64,000 nt of DNA from Rhodocyclales bacterium (GCA_016192435.1 JACPUD010000008.1:50951-114950), one strand, 5' to 3'. Numbered from the stretch's first letter, positions 26,328 through 35,402 are shown. The notes: generated from the sequence alone by a model not told the origin. A program made the numbers and translations.

Positions 26328-28120
26328 GCTACAGCGCGCCGATCACCGACATCCGCTTCCTGCTTAACGAGGTCGCTGGCCTGGGCGAGATCGCGCGACT
26401 GCCCGGTTGTGAGGAAGCGACGGCGGACCTGGTCGCCGCCGTGCTCGACGAGGCGGCGAAGTTCGCCGCCGGCGTGCTGGCGCCGCTGAATGCCGTCGGC
26501 GATCGCGCCGGCTGCCGCCTCGAAGACGGCAAGGTGATCACGCCGGCCGGCTGGGCCGAGGCCTACAAGGCTTTCGCCGCGGGCGGCTGGGTCGGCCTCG
26601 GGCTCTCGCCCGACTATGGCGGCCAGGGCTTGCCCAAGTGCGTGGCGACGCCGGTCTGGGAAATGTGGTTTTCGGCCAATACCGCTTTCACCATGCTGCC
26701 GCAGTTGAACACCGGCGAAGCCGAAGCCATCCTGCTCGCCGCCAGCGACGAGCTGAAAGCCACCTACCTGGAAAAGCTGGTGACGGGCGAATGGGGCGGC
26801 ACCATGAACCTGACCGAACCGCAGGCCGGCTCCGACCTCGCCGCGATCCGCTGCCGCGCCGAGCCGCAGGCCGACGGCAGCTACCGCATCGTCGGACAGA
26901 AGATCTTCATCTCCTACGGCGACCACGAACTCACGCCCAACATTGTGCATCTGGTGCTGGCCCGCCTGCCCGACGCGCCGCCCGGCGTGAAGGGCATCTC
27001 GATGTTCCTGGTGCCGAAATACCTGGTCAATGCCGACGGCAGCCTCGGCGCGCGGAACGACCTGCGCTGTGTCGGCCTCGAACACAAGCTGGGCATCCAC
27101 GGCAGCCCGACTTGCGCCATGAGCTTCGGCGACAATGGCGGAGACAGTAAGGGAGCTGCGGGCTGGATCGTCGGCGAGCCCAACCGCGGTCTCGAATACA
27201 TGTTCATCATGATGAACGAGGCGCGCTTCGGCGTCGGCGTGCAGGGCATCGGCATCGGCGAGCGCGCCTACCAACAGGCGCTGGCCTTCGCCCGCGAGCG
27301 CGTGCAGGGCCGCGACGCCGTGACCGGCGCGGTGGGCCAGCCGATCATCAATCACCCCGACGTCAAGCGCATGCTGCTGACCATGCGCGCCCGCATCATG
27401 GCGGCGCGCGCGCTGGCCTACACGGCGGCCGGCTGGTTCGACCTGGCGCGCCATGCGCCGGACCAGGCCGCGGCCGACAAGGCGAAACGCTGCGTGGATC
27501 TTTTGATGCCGGTGGTCAAGGGCTGGAGCACCGAGCTTTGCCAGCAGGTCTGCTACGACGCGATCCAGGTGCACGGCGGCATGGGCTTCGTCGAGGAGAC
27601 CGGCGTCGCCCAGCATTACCGCGATGCCCGCATCATCACCATCTACGAAGGCACCACCGGCATCCAGGCCAACGACCTGGTCGGGCGCAAGGTGCTGCGC
27701 GAGAACGGCGCGACCCTGCGCGAGCTGATCGTCGACATGCGCGGCGTCGCCGCCGAACTCGCGGCGGCCGAGCGCCTGCAATCGATGGCGCTGCGCTTCG
27801 AGGAAGACATCGCCGCGCTGGAACGTGCGCTGGACTGGATCCTGGCCAACGGCCGCGACCGCCTCGCCGCGGTACTCGCCGGCGCGGTGCCTTTCCTGCA
27901 TCTGCTGGGAACCGTCTGCGGCAGCTGGCAACTCGGCCGCGTGGCGCTCGCTGCGGCCCGGTCGCCCCGCAAGGACACCTACGACCCCGACTACCTGCGC
28001 GGCCTCATCGAACTGGCCCGCTTCCACGCCCACGCCCTCGCGGTGCAGGCCCCGGCGCTGGCCGCCGCAATAGTTGGCGCTGGCGAGACGGCGGCGGAGA
28101 GCGAATTCGCCTTGCGCTAG
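26324..28120 (+). CDS. Acyl-CoA dehydrogenase family flavoprotein
   Basis: A 598-residue protein, longer than the usual 380-residue members and typical of the AcdB/DmdC-like branch with an extra C-terminal helical domain. Motifs: MNLTEPQAGSDLAAIRC for FAD/substrate contact, HGGMGFVEETGVAQHYRDAR, and IYEGTTGIQANDLVGRK. It would introduce the double bond in a saturated arylpropionyl-CoA, letting the operon also handle dihydrocinnamates. A dispersed repeat occurs near the C-terminus (VGAGETA). It ends the operon. Confidence 0.88.
   Translation: MSYSAPITDIRFLLNEVAGLGEIARLPGCEEATADLVAAVLDEAAKFAAGVLAPLNAVGDRAGCRLEDGKVITPAGWAEAYKAFAAGGWVGLGLSPDYGGQGLPKCVATPVWEMWFSANTAFTMLPQLNTGEAEAILLAASDELKATYLEKLVTGEWGGTMNLTEPQAGSDLAAIRCRAEPQADGSYRIVGQKIFISYGDHELTPNIVHLVLARLPDAPPGVKGISMFLVPKYLVNADGSLGARNDLRCVGLEHKLGIHGSPTCAMSFGDNGGDSKGAAGWIVGEPNRGLEYMFIMMNEARFGVGVQGIGIGERAYQQALAFARERVQGRDAVTGAVGQPIINHPDVKRMLLTMRARIMAARALAYTAAGWFDLARHAPDQAAADKAKRCVDLLMPVVKGWSTELCQQVCYDAIQVHGGMGFVEETGVAQHYRDARIITIYEGTTGIQANDLVGRKVLRENGATLRELIVDMRGVAAELAAAERLQSMALRFEEDIAALERALDWILANGRDRLAAVLAGAVPFLHLLGTVCGSWQLGRVALAAARSPRKDTYDPDYLRGLIELARFHAHALAVQAPALAAAIVGAGETAAESEFALR
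28072..28092 (+). repeat. Dispersed AGTTGGCGCTGR repeat, copy 5
   Basis: AGTTGGCGCTGG then CGAGACGGC, in the last codons of the acyl-CoA dehydrogenase gene, encoding VGAGETA. Confidence 0.78.
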
Positions 28121-28540
28121 GCAGGGTGTAACGGCCGGCTTCCTGTTTCGACTCCGGGTTCGCCGGCATTGCCGCGATGCCGGCGCATGACCGGAGCGAG
28201 GAACTCTGCCGAACTCGCACAATCGGCCAGCGGCCGGCTAGCTTCACTACGGACCCGACACCCAAGGAGGCAAGGAGGCGCTCCTCGCTTAAACCTGCCG
28301 GATGATCTACTTCAGCAGGTCGGCCAAAACAGACTTTCCGCGCCGACGTGCGCAGTGAATGCTTTACACGAAACTCCGGACACACCCCATTCCGGGCAGG
28401 CCGACCATTCTGCAGGATGAGGCATTGCTAAATTTAGGGACGATCATTTGGTTTAAGCAAAGTAAGCCGGGAATACGATTTCCGCCGTTCCGATCGTTCC
28501 GAAAATTGGACTCCCTGCGGACATACTGCTCCGTTGTGGT
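28121..28540. other. Non-coding junction, GC falls
   Basis: About 420 bases between the beta-oxidation operon and the deaminase gene. From about 28300 the sequence is visibly richer in A and T, marking the left side of the accessory block. It contains one copy of a 45-base near-direct repeat (28289-28335). No gene is supported. Confidence 0.55.
28289..28335 (+). repeat. Near-direct repeat, left copy
   Basis: Reads AAACCTGCCGGATGATCTAC and then TTCAGC, closely matching 29779-29823. The two copies flank the deaminase and cupin genes in the same orientation. Confidence 0.6.
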
Positions 28541-29008
28541 TCAGTCCGTCTCCCCAATATCCTCGTGCCAGAGCGCAGGATGTTGGGCGATAAATTCGCG
28601 CATCAGGGCAATGCAGGTGCTGTCCTGAAGCAACTCGACCGCCACACCGCGTGAACGCAACAGATCTTCCTCCCCCATGAAGGAGATATTCTCGCCGATG
28701 ACAACCCTGGGGATACCGTAGAGAAGAATCGCACCGGAACACATCGCGCAAGGCGACAAGGTCGTGTAGAGCACGGAATCGCGATAGACCTGTGCCGACT
28801 GCCGGCCGGCGTTTTCCAGGGCATCCATTTCGCCGTGCAGGATGGCGCTACCCTGCTGGATGCGACGGTTGTGGCCGCGACCAATGATCGTGCCGCGATG
28901 AACCAGCACCGAGCCAATCGGAATACCTCCCTCGGCCAGTCCAACTTGGGCTTCCGCTACTGCCGCTTGCATGAACTCGTCCATCCTGCTGCCCCACAGG
29001 TTTGTCAT
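28541..29008 (-). CDS. Cytosine/guanine deaminase-family nucleoside deaminase
   Basis: A zinc deaminase with HGEMDALENAG (zinc His and proton-shuttling Glu) and SPCAMCSGAI (zinc cysteines). IPIGSVLVHRG and IGENISFMGEEDLLRSRGV resemble yeast-type cytosine deaminase. From ATG 29008 (AGGGGG ribosome site nine bases upstream) the protein is 155 residues. It would deaminate a free base for salvage. The gene sits between near-direct repeats, 48 bases from a cupin gene on the same strand. Confidence 0.82.
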   Translation of the reverse strand: MTNLWGSRMDEFMQAAVAEAQVGLAEGGIPIGSVLVHRGTIIGRGHNRRIQQGSAILHGEMDALENAGRQSAQVYRDSVLYTTLSPCAMCSGAILLYGIPRVVIGENISFMGEEDLLRSRGVAVELLQDSTCIALMREFIAQHPALWHEDIGETD

Positions 29009-29056
29009 CGGTCTGCCCCCTGGCTCCGGCTCCAGCCAGATTGCCGGTGGCAATCT

Positions 29057-29527
29057 TTACTTCTCCAGCGCTACATTGTCCGCACCTTCCGCGCCAACAT
29101 ACACGGCCAGAAGCTTGACGATACCACCGCCCAGATTCATGCCGCGATGCGGCACATTCATCGCCTCGACCAACGCATCGCCCTGGCGAAAGGTCTTCAC
29201 ACCCTTTTCGCCGTAATCGACGGTGAGCTCGCCTTCCAGAATGTAGGCAACCAGCGGTACTGGGTGGCGATGAAAGGCGGCGGGGGCTCCGGGGGCAACC
29301 GTCACCAGGGCAACGGTAATCTTGGGCGCACCTGTGGTGGGATATTGAATGTTTTCGCCGACCACGGTCTTGCCAGTGACCAGCAATTCCTGCACTGAAT
29401 AATAGCCTTCGTCACGCGCCAGAGCAGCGGTGGTCAGCGAAGCCATCAGCAAGGTGACGACCGTCAAACGCTGTGTGAGATGACGGGCTTTTACGCCGCT
29501 CGGCCCGGCAGATGTGTTTACGTGCAT
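29057..29527 (-). CDS. Exported cupin-domain protein
   Basis: A 156-residue protein from ATG 29527, with an N-terminal hydrophobic leader (LTVVTLLMASLTTAALA). A small cupin barrel follows: AAFHRHPVPLVAYILEGELT supplies the H-x-H and Glu metal ligands, and VEAMNVPHRGMN the last histidine. Such secreted cupins have varied or unknown roles. It is transcribed toward the deaminase gene and is probably in the same unit. Confidence 0.78.
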   Translation of the reverse strand: MHVNTSAGPSGVKARHLTQRLTVVTLLMASLTTAALARDEGYYSVQELLVTGKTVVGENIQYPTTGAPKITVALVTVAPGAPAAFHRHPVPLVAYILEGELTVDYGEKGVKTFRQGDALVEAMNVPHRGMNLGGGIVKLLAVYVGAEGADNVALEK

Positions 29528-29904
29528 ACAATATTCCGTCAGCAAATCGGGAATCTTACCCGGGTATCACGGCGCTGAAATCGGCTATCGAGGCAGTTGC
29601 CAATGCTTTGACCGAGTTCGAAACAGGTGATGCCGCAGGTTTTCAGGATCATCCAGACCGTTGAATGACAGCTTCAAAGAGTGGACGGCTTACGGCTTGA
29701 GTACTACACGCGTGCTGTCGGCCATGAGCCGCCGGACACATCTTCTTCAGACCAGACGCCTGCCGGGCGGCTTCACTCTAAAACCTGTCGGATGATCTGC
29801 TTTAGCCCCTCGGCTAAGATTGACCTTACCTTAGCCCTTCTTGCTTACAACCACGGTCCACTACTAATTGATATATAAGGAAAATGGCGACATTGAAGCA
29901 TCTA
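29528..29904. other. Intergenic, possible coding scrap
   Basis: Contains a short tail-like open stretch, 29566-29664, reading ITALKSAIEAVANALTEFET before a stop. It looks like the end of a lost gene, but I cannot identify it. The right copy of the near-direct repeat follows. The DNA becomes markedly AT-rich toward 29880. Confidence 0.4.
29779..29823 (+). repeat. Near-direct repeat, right copy
   Basis: Reads AAACCTGTCGGATGATCTGC then TTTAGC; partner of 28289-28335, about 1.5 kb away. Confidence 0.6.
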
Positions 29905-29955
29905 GTTCGATAATGCCATCTGTTCACGTTACGTGAACAGATGGCATTATCGAAC
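29905..29955. promoter_or_regulatory. 51-bp perfect palindrome, candidate AbiEi operator 1
   Basis: Two 25-base arms flank a single central T at 29930 with no mismatch. The middle 17 bases are GTTCACGTTACGTGAAC; the outer arms begin GTTCGATAATGCC. It lies just upstream of the TTGACA box of the toxin-antitoxin promoter. No T run follows, so an operator is more likely than a terminator. Confidence 0.85.
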
Positions 29956-29961
29956 ATTCCA

Positions 29962-29991
29962 TTGACACATACGTTCATTCAGTTGTATTGT
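29962..29991 (+). promoter_or_regulatory. Candidate toxin-antitoxin promoter
   Basis: Perfect TTGACA at 29962-29967 and a weak -10, TATTGT, at 29986-29991 (18-base spacing). The promoter is sandwiched between the two palindromes, the second overlapping the expected start of transcription, as expected for autorepression. Confidence 0.6.
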
Positions 29992-30006
29992 TCACGTAAC
30001 GTGAAC
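29990..30006. promoter_or_regulatory. 17-bp palindrome, candidate AbiEi operator 2
   Basis: GTTCACGTAACGTGAAC matches the centre of the 51-bp palindrome except for the middle base. The two centres are 68 bases apart. It ends 18 bases before the antitoxin ATG. Confidence 0.82.
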
Positions 30007-30024
30007 GTGTGTAGATATTGAACA

Positions 30025-31101
30025 ATGAAGCCAATAGACAACAGGGAACAGGCTATCTTGGACCTCGCCCTAGAAGCCTTGAAAAAGGCTACGGGCATTC
30101 ATGGCCAGGTGATTGAGCAGGGACCACGCAACGGGCAAGAGCACCGGGTGGATGCCATTGTCGAAATCGAAGCGAACGGGCAGCGCTACCCTTACGCAAT
30201 CCAAATCAAGCGTGTTGATCGATTCGCAATCCTTAGAGATATCAAATATCAGTGCGCCCTATATGGGCAAGATACCCCGCCTCTACTTGTAGCACCACGT
30301 ATCACAACCGAAACTGCCGAGCAGTGTCGTGAGCTTGATCTGCAATTCATAGATGCGACCGGCAACGCTTACTTACGCGGCCCAGGGCTATTTGTTCTTG
30401 TGAAAGGGCAGCGCCCAATCGAGCGCGACGAATTGCTGCTGATCGGGCCAGAAGGTAAGCGGGCAGGCACTGCCACCCATTTGCGGGTTATTTTCGCGCT
30501 GCTTTGCAAGCCAAAATTGCTCAACGCCCCTTACCGAAATATCGTTCAGATTGCAGGAGTAGCGCTAGGAACCATCGGGTGGGTGTTTTTTGATCTGACT
30601 GGTCGCGGATTCATTGCCGGAGGCAAGCGCAAAGGTGACAGAGTCATGCTTGAGCGCAGGAAACTCATCGAGGAGTGGATAACAAACTATCCGATCAAGC
30701 TGCGTCCGAAACTGAATCCACGCCGGTTCAAAGCGCCGAAACCCGACTGGTGGAAAGAACTTGATATCACCCAATACGGTGCCCAATGGGGTGCCGAGGT
30801 CGCCGCCGAGAAATTGACCGGGTATCTACGCCCAAACACCGTGACTATCTATCTCCACAAGGACAAAGGCCAGCGGAATCTAACCAAATTCGTGGCAAAG
30901 AACAGGCTACGCCCGGATGTGAACGGCGACATCGAAATTCTCGACGCATTCTGGGATTTCGACGACGAACAGCCAATGGCCCAAACAGTACCGCCATTGC
31001 TGGCGTATGCCGATTTGATGGCAACGCTGGATCCTCGCAACATTGAAGCCGCCAAGCTGATCCATGAACAATATCTCGTCCTCCATGACACTCAAGCCTG
31101 A
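30025..31101 (+). CDS. AbiEi-family type IV antitoxin/transcriptional regulator
   Basis: A 358-residue protein. Residues 41-62 read VDAIVEIEA then YAIQIKRVDR, resembling a PD-(D/E)xK nuclease core. The family motif FIDATGNAYL follows at about residue 109. A winged-helix-like segment around residues 150-205 (THLRVIFALLCKPKLL, VALGTIGWVFFDL) would bind DNA. AbiEi proteins neutralise the AbiEii nucleotidyltransferase toxin without stable complex formation and repress their own promoter through inverted repeats. The paired palindromes upstream fit this. The toxin-like gene overlaps its 3' end by 38 bases. Base composition is more AT-rich than the flanking operons. Confidence 0.78.
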   Translation: MKPIDNREQAILDLALEALKKATGIHGQVIEQGPRNGQEHRVDAIVEIEANGQRYPYAIQIKRVDRFAILRDIKYQCALYGQDTPPLLVAPRITTETAEQCRELDLQFIDATGNAYLRGPGLFVLVKGQRPIERDELLLIGPEGKRAGTATHLRVIFALLCKPKLLNAPYRNIVQIAGVALGTIGWVFFDLTGRGFIAGGKRKGDRVMLERRKLIEEWITNYPIKLRPKLNPRRFKAPKPDWWKELDITQYGAQWGAEVAAEKLTGYLRPNTVTIYLHKDKGQRNLTKFVAKNRLRPDVNGDIEILDAFWDFDDEQPMAQTVPPLLAYADLMATLDPRNIEAAKLIHEQYLVLHDTQA

Positions 31102-31939
31102 TCGCCCAGTCGATTCATTGACACTCATGGTGATCGATGAGATCCAGCAGGCCGCCACAAGACATGGAGCCCCCGTATTCCTGGTGGGCGCAGTAGCGCG
31201 GATTATTCTTCTCGAAAACGTTCATGGCTTGAGAGCGGGCCGCGCGACATCTGACGTGGACTTTGCCTTTGCACTCGATGACTGGGAGCAATTCCAGAAA
31301 ATAAAAACTACCCTGCTTGAAAACTCCAGGTTCAATGCGTCAGAACATGTTGCCCACCGCTTGTACTTTCGCGCCCCCGGCCTGGAGCATTCGTACAAGG
31401 TCGATTTGATCCCGTTCGGTGGCGTCGAGACAAGCCCAAACACTATTGCCTGGCCACCCGATATGGCCATCATGATGAACGTCGCCGGATTCAGTGATGC
31501 GTTCGCTGCAGCGGTAAGCGTGGAAGTAAGCACGGGAGTTGAAATTGCAGTCGCCTCACTTCCTGGGATCGCGATCCTGAAACTGTTCGCCTGGGCGGAT
31601 CGCCGACAAGACAATCCGAAAGACGCACTGGATTTGCTGACGCTGCTGCGCAGCTACCATGAGGCAGGCAACGAAAATCGAATCTACGAAGATGCCAATG
31701 CGCTGGCAGCGCTCGAAGCCGTTGGCTATGACCCGGAGCTTGCCGGGGCCTGGCTTCTTGGCAACGACGCTGCAACGATCGCGTCCACGGCCACCGTCGC
31801 GGGACTCAAAGCCCTGTTGAATGGCACGACAAAAGACCGGCTTGTCGAAGACATGTCGCGAGGAATGAAGGGGTGGGACGATTCATTGGAGCATCCGCGT
31901 CGCCTGCTGGAGCAATTCACTAAAGGCTTTACCGCCTGA
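31064..31939 (+). CDS. AbiEii/AbiGii-type nucleotidyltransferase toxin
   Basis: A 291-residue protein with nucleotidyltransferase features: FLVGAVARIILL near residue 40 in place of the usual glycine-serine loop, then TSDVDFAFALDDW with the D-x-D metal pair at residues 64 and 66. The later KVDLIPFGG gives a third carboxylate. LPGIAILKLFAWADRRQDNPKD is typical of AbiEii-like proteins. Toxins of this class transfer nucleotides to tRNA or another target to halt growth. It overlaps the antitoxin gene and ends 20 bases before hsdM. Confidence 0.78.
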   Translation: MNNISSSMTLKPDRPVDSLTLMVIDEIQQAATRHGAPVFLVGAVARIILLENVHGLRAGRATSDVDFAFALDDWEQFQKIKTTLLENSRFNASEHVAHRLYFRAPGLEHSYKVDLIPFGGVETSPNTIAWPPDMAIMMNVAGFSDAFAAAVSVEVSTGVEIAVASLPGIAILKLFAWADRRQDNPKDALDLLTLLRSYHEAGNENRIYEDANALAALEAVGYDPELAGAWLLGNDAATIASTATVAGLKALLNGTTKDRLVEDMSRGMKGWDDSLEHPRRLLEQFTKGFTA

Positions 31940-31958
31940 ATCGGATAACAAGCCGCAA

Positions 31959-34082
31959 ATGAACAAAGACCAACTCAAGAAACTGGAACGCGACCTCTGG
32001 GCCGCCGCCGACAAGCTGCGCGCCAACTCCGACCTCAAGGCCAGCGAATACAGCACGCCCGTGCTGGGCCTGATCTTCCTCAAGTTCGCCGACAACAAAT
32101 ACCGCCAGCACGAAGCCGCCATCGTGCAGGAATACGAAAGGCACAAAGGCAAGCGCACCGAAAAGAGCCTGGAGGAAGTCGCCGTCGAGAAGTGCGGCTT
32201 CTTCTTGCAGGATTACGCCCGTTATGACTACCTGCTCCAGTTGCCCGAGAAGGAGAACATCGCCAAGGCCATCCGCCGTGCCATGGCCAGCATCGAAAAG
32301 AGCAAGCCCGAATTGCTGGGCGTGCTGCCGCAGGAGGAATACGACCGCTTCACCCGCAGCGACAAGAACAAGGGCATCCCCAAGGACCTGCTCAAGCTCT
32401 TCTCGGACATCCCGGTGGATGCCGCCGGCGATGTGTTCGGCCAGATATACGAATACTTCCTCGCCAACTTCGCCTTGAGCGAAGGCCAGGGCGGCGGCGA
32501 GTTCTTCACCCCGCGCTCCGTCGTCAAACTGATGACCGAAATCATCGAGCCCCACGGCGGCAAGGTCTACGACCCGGCCTGCGGCTCCGGCGGCATGTTC
32601 GTGCAGTCGGCCGAGTTCATTCACCAGCACCAGACCGACAAGGCCGCCGATCTGGACGTGTACGTCTGCGGCACCGAAAAGACCCTGGAAACCGTCAAGC
32701 TGGCCAAGATGAACCTGGCCGTGAACAACCTGCGCGGCGAGATCAAGCAGGCCAACACCTATTACGAAGACCCCTTCAATGCCTTCGGCGCCTTCGACTA
32801 CGTGATGGCCAATCCACCTTTCAACGTGGATGACGTGACGCTGGATGCGGTGGAAAAGGACAAGCGCTTCAACACCTACGGCGTACCGCGCAACAAGACC
32901 AAAGCCAAGGGCAAGAAAGAGCAGGACGGCAAGGAAAAGGCGGTCGAGACGGTGCCCAACGGCAACTATCTGTGGATCAACCTGTTCGCCACCTCGCTGA
33001 AAGAAGGCGGCCGCGCCGCCCTGGTCATGGCCAACTCGGCTTCCGATGCCCGCCATTCGGAAGCCAGCATCCGCCAAACCCTGATCGAGCAGAACCTGAT
33101 CTACGGCATGCTCACCTTGCCGTCCAACCTGTTCTACACCGTCACCCTGCCGGCCACCGTGTGGTTCTTCGACAAGGGCAAGACCGACGAGCGGATATTG
33201 TTCATCGACGCCCGCAACATCTTCACCCAGATCGACCGGGCACACCGCGAACTGAGCGACGCACAGATTCAGAACATCGCCATCATCCCGCGCCTGCACA
33301 AGGGCCGCCGCCAGGAATTCGTCGACCTGGTGGATCGGTACCTCCACCTAGGCATGGCGCAGTTGCACGAGGCCGCCGAACACCTGCCCGGCCTGAGCCG
33401 GCGCCTGCTGGCGGTGCTGGCCGCCGAGATTGACGCTGCCGACGAGCAAACCACCCAGGCCGCCCGCGCGGCCATCGCCCACCTGGAAGCCCAATGGGCG
33501 CAACTGGCGGATCTGGACAAGGCCCAGGCCCAGCACGAACGCAGCCGTGGCCAGAAGCACGGCATCGACGGCCGCAACGAGGCCCAGCACGCACTGCGTG
33601 CCCGCTTCGCGCCCTTCTTCGCCGGCCTGCATGCCGCAGCGAAGGCCCTGGACAAGACCATCCGCGAGATGGACAAGCGCAAGGCCGCAGCCGCCAAGAT
33701 GGAGGGCAAGCGCGTCACCGCCAACCGCCAGACCAAGGGGGTGAAAGAGGCCGTACAAGCCCTGCACGACGAACTCAAGGCCGCCGAATTGTTTTACCAG
33801 CATGTGAGCTGGCTGCAGGAGCGCTTTCCCAAGGCCAGCTACGAAGACGTGACGGGCCTGTGCAAGCTGGCCAGCCGGCACGATATCAAGGAGCAGGACT
33901 GGTCGCTGAATCCGGGGCGCTATGTGGGGGTGGTGATTGAGGAGGATGGCAAGACGGAGGAGGAGTTCATCGCTGATCTGGGCGCAGCACAAGACGAACT
34001 GTCGAACCTTATCGATGATGCACGCCTACTGGAGCAGGTAATTGCAGCGAACGTCAAAGCATTGATTGGGGATCAGCCATGA
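31959..34082 (+). CDS. hsdM: Type I restriction-modification methyltransferase subunit HsdM
   Basis: A 707-residue N6-adenine methyltransferase. The SAM-binding motif YDPACGSGGMF lies at about residue 205 and the catalytic NPPF motif (VMANPPFN) near 284. The N-terminal helical domain LKKLERDLWAAADKLRANSD and GQIYEYFLANFA are typical. About 200 extra C-terminal residues are helical and charged (LEAQWAQLADLDKAQAQHER), suiting contact with HsdS. Two HsdM plus one HsdS methylate the recognition site. The hsdS ATG overlaps its stop. Confidence 0.95.
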   Translation: MNKDQLKKLERDLWAAADKLRANSDLKASEYSTPVLGLIFLKFADNKYRQHEAAIVQEYERHKGKRTEKSLEEVAVEKCGFFLQDYARYDYLLQLPEKENIAKAIRRAMASIEKSKPELLGVLPQEEYDRFTRSDKNKGIPKDLLKLFSDIPVDAAGDVFGQIYEYFLANFALSEGQGGGEFFTPRSVVKLMTEIIEPHGGKVYDPACGSGGMFVQSAEFIHQHQTDKAADLDVYVCGTEKTLETVKLAKMNLAVNNLRGEIKQANTYYEDPFNAFGAFDYVMANPPFNVDDVTLDAVEKDKRFNTYGVPRNKTKAKGKKEQDGKEKAVETVPNGNYLWINLFATSLKEGGRAALVMANSASDARHSEASIRQTLIEQNLIYGMLTLPSNLFYTVTLPATVWFFDKGKTDERILFIDARNIFTQIDRAHRELSDAQIQNIAIIPRLHKGRRQEFVDLVDRYLHLGMAQLHEAAEHLPGLSRRLLAVLAAEIDAADEQTTQAARAAIAHLEAQWAQLADLDKAQAQHERSRGQKHGIDGRNEAQHALRARFAPFFAGLHAAAKALDKTIREMDKRKAAAAKMEGKRVTANRQTKGVKEAVQALHDELKAAELFYQHVSWLQERFPKASYEDVTGLCKLASRHDIKEQDWSLNPGRYVGVVIEEDGKTEEEFIADLGAAQDELSNLIDDARLLEQVIAANVKALIGDQP

Positions 34083-35380
34083 TCGAACCCTGGCCTCGAA
34101 TTGCCGTGGGTGATCTGGTTCAGAAAGGCGACGCTGCCTTGCAGACAGGGCCGTTCGGTACACAGCTCAGTGCATCGGAGTATGTACCAGAAGGCATTCC
34201 AGTCATCAACGTTCGCAACGTCGGGTTTGGCGATGTTCGCGACAATGATCTGGAGTACGTTTCTGAAGCCAAAGCGGAACAACTGCACCACCACATTCTC
34301 CGCAAAGGCGACATCGTGTTTGGCCGCAAAGGGGCGGTCGAGCGTCATGCCCTGATTGGCGACGAACAAGAGGGCTGGGTACAGGGCTCTGACTGCTTGC
34401 GATTGCGATTGCGTAGCAAGCAGTTCAACGAGCGTTTTGTATCCTTCTACTTGCGGACACAAGCGCACCAGGATTGGATGCAAGCACTTTGCGCTTTTGG
34501 CGCAACGATGAATTCTCTAAATCAGGACATCGTGAATCGCATCCAACTGCCATGTCCGCCGCGTCCACTTCAGAATCGTATCGCCGCCATTCTCGCGGCC
34601 TACGACGACCTGATCGCCAACAACCAGCGCCGCATTGCCTTGCTGGAGTCCATGGCCGAAGAAATCTACCGCGAGTGGTTTGTGCGGATGCGGTTTCCCG
34701 GAGCAAAGCCAGAGACCTTTAAAAAAGGCTTTCCAGCCGAATGGACGCATGAGCCCATCGTTACGGCATTCAAGTTCTTTGGTGGCGCTACGCCATCCAA
34801 GGACGTGCAGAGATACTGGGTTGATGGTGACGTTCATTGGTACACGCCGACGAATATCACCGGGGCAAGTAGCCTCTACTTGGAAGAATCGAGCGAGAAG
34901 TGCACCGAAGAAGGGTTTCAGAGTTGTTCGGCAAATCTGTTCCCTGCTTACTCGATCATGATGACCAGCCGAGCCACGATTGGCGCCATCGGCATCAACT
35001 GCCAACCTGCATGTACCAATCAGGGATTCATCACATGCATCCCGAATGAATGGTATCCGCTGACATTCCTATATCACTGGCTCAAGCTGGCCAAGCCGCA
35101 CTTCGAAATGCTCTCGGGAGGCGCAACCTTTGCGGAACTTACGAAGGGAACGTTCAAGCGAATCCGAATCCTGACTCCGGACAAAGACGTAGTCGCCAAG
35201 TTTGAGATGCTGGTTCGTCCCCTGTTTGAGGAAATGGAAGTATTGACGAAGGCAACCCGAAAATTGCGCGATACACGGGATGCGCTGCTACCCCGCCTCA
35301 TCTCCGGCAAGCTCCGTGTCGATCAACTCGACATACAATATCCTCCCAGCATGGTGGCAGAGTTGGCGCGGGTGGCTTAG
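34079..35380 (+). CDS. hsdS: Type I restriction-modification specificity subunit HsdS
   Basis: A 433-residue protein with two target-recognition domains (about residues 1-150 and 215-385). They are separated by the conserved helical spacer LIANNQRRIALLESMAEEIY and followed by a second one ending KLRDTRDALLPRLISGKL. It starts four bases inside hsdM. The gene is more AT-rich than hsdM and hsdR, as usual for exchangeable specificity genes. The bipartite DNA target cannot be predicted here. Confidence 0.93.
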   Translation: MIEPWPRIAVGDLVQKGDAALQTGPFGTQLSASEYVPEGIPVINVRNVGFGDVRDNDLEYVSEAKAEQLHHHILRKGDIVFGRKGAVERHALIGDEQEGWVQGSDCLRLRLRSKQFNERFVSFYLRTQAHQDWMQALCAFGATMNSLNQDIVNRIQLPCPPRPLQNRIAAILAAYDDLIANNQRRIALLESMAEEIYREWFVRMRFPGAKPETFKKGFPAEWTHEPIVTAFKFFGGATPSKDVQRYWVDGDVHWYTPTNITGASSLYLEESSEKCTEEGFQSCSANLFPAYSIMMTSRATIGAIGINCQPACTNQGFITCIPNEWYPLTFLYHWLKLAKPHFEMLSGGATFAELTKGTFKRIRILTPDKDVVAKFEMLVRPLFEEMEVLTKATRKLRDTRDALLPRLISGKLRVDQLDIQYPPSMVAELARVA

Positions 35381-35402
35381 GCATCGGCAGCGCATAGGGG
35401 GA

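Noticed and set aside
26126..28222. A 698-codon open frame antisense to the acyl-CoA dehydrogenase
   Set aside because: Shadow of a well-supported flavoprotein gene; translation is low-complexity.
29681..29878. A 65-codon frame before the toxin-antitoxin promoter
   Set aside because: Runs through a repeat and AT-rich spacer, with no ribosome site or protein-like pattern.
29905..29955. Reading the 51-bp palindrome as a transcription terminator
   Set aside because: No T run on either side, and its centre recurs as a separate palindrome at the promoter, which fits an operator better.
14188..32030. Other GCGCCAA strings, for example at 14188, 24769 and 32021
   Set aside because: They match only seven or eight bases of the repeat core and lie in conserved protein motifs, so they are ordinary coding sequence.
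35356..35376. AGAGTTGGCGCGGG near the hsdS stop as a twelfth repeat copy
   Set aside because: Matches the core for nine bases only and diverges at the CTG; probably chance.
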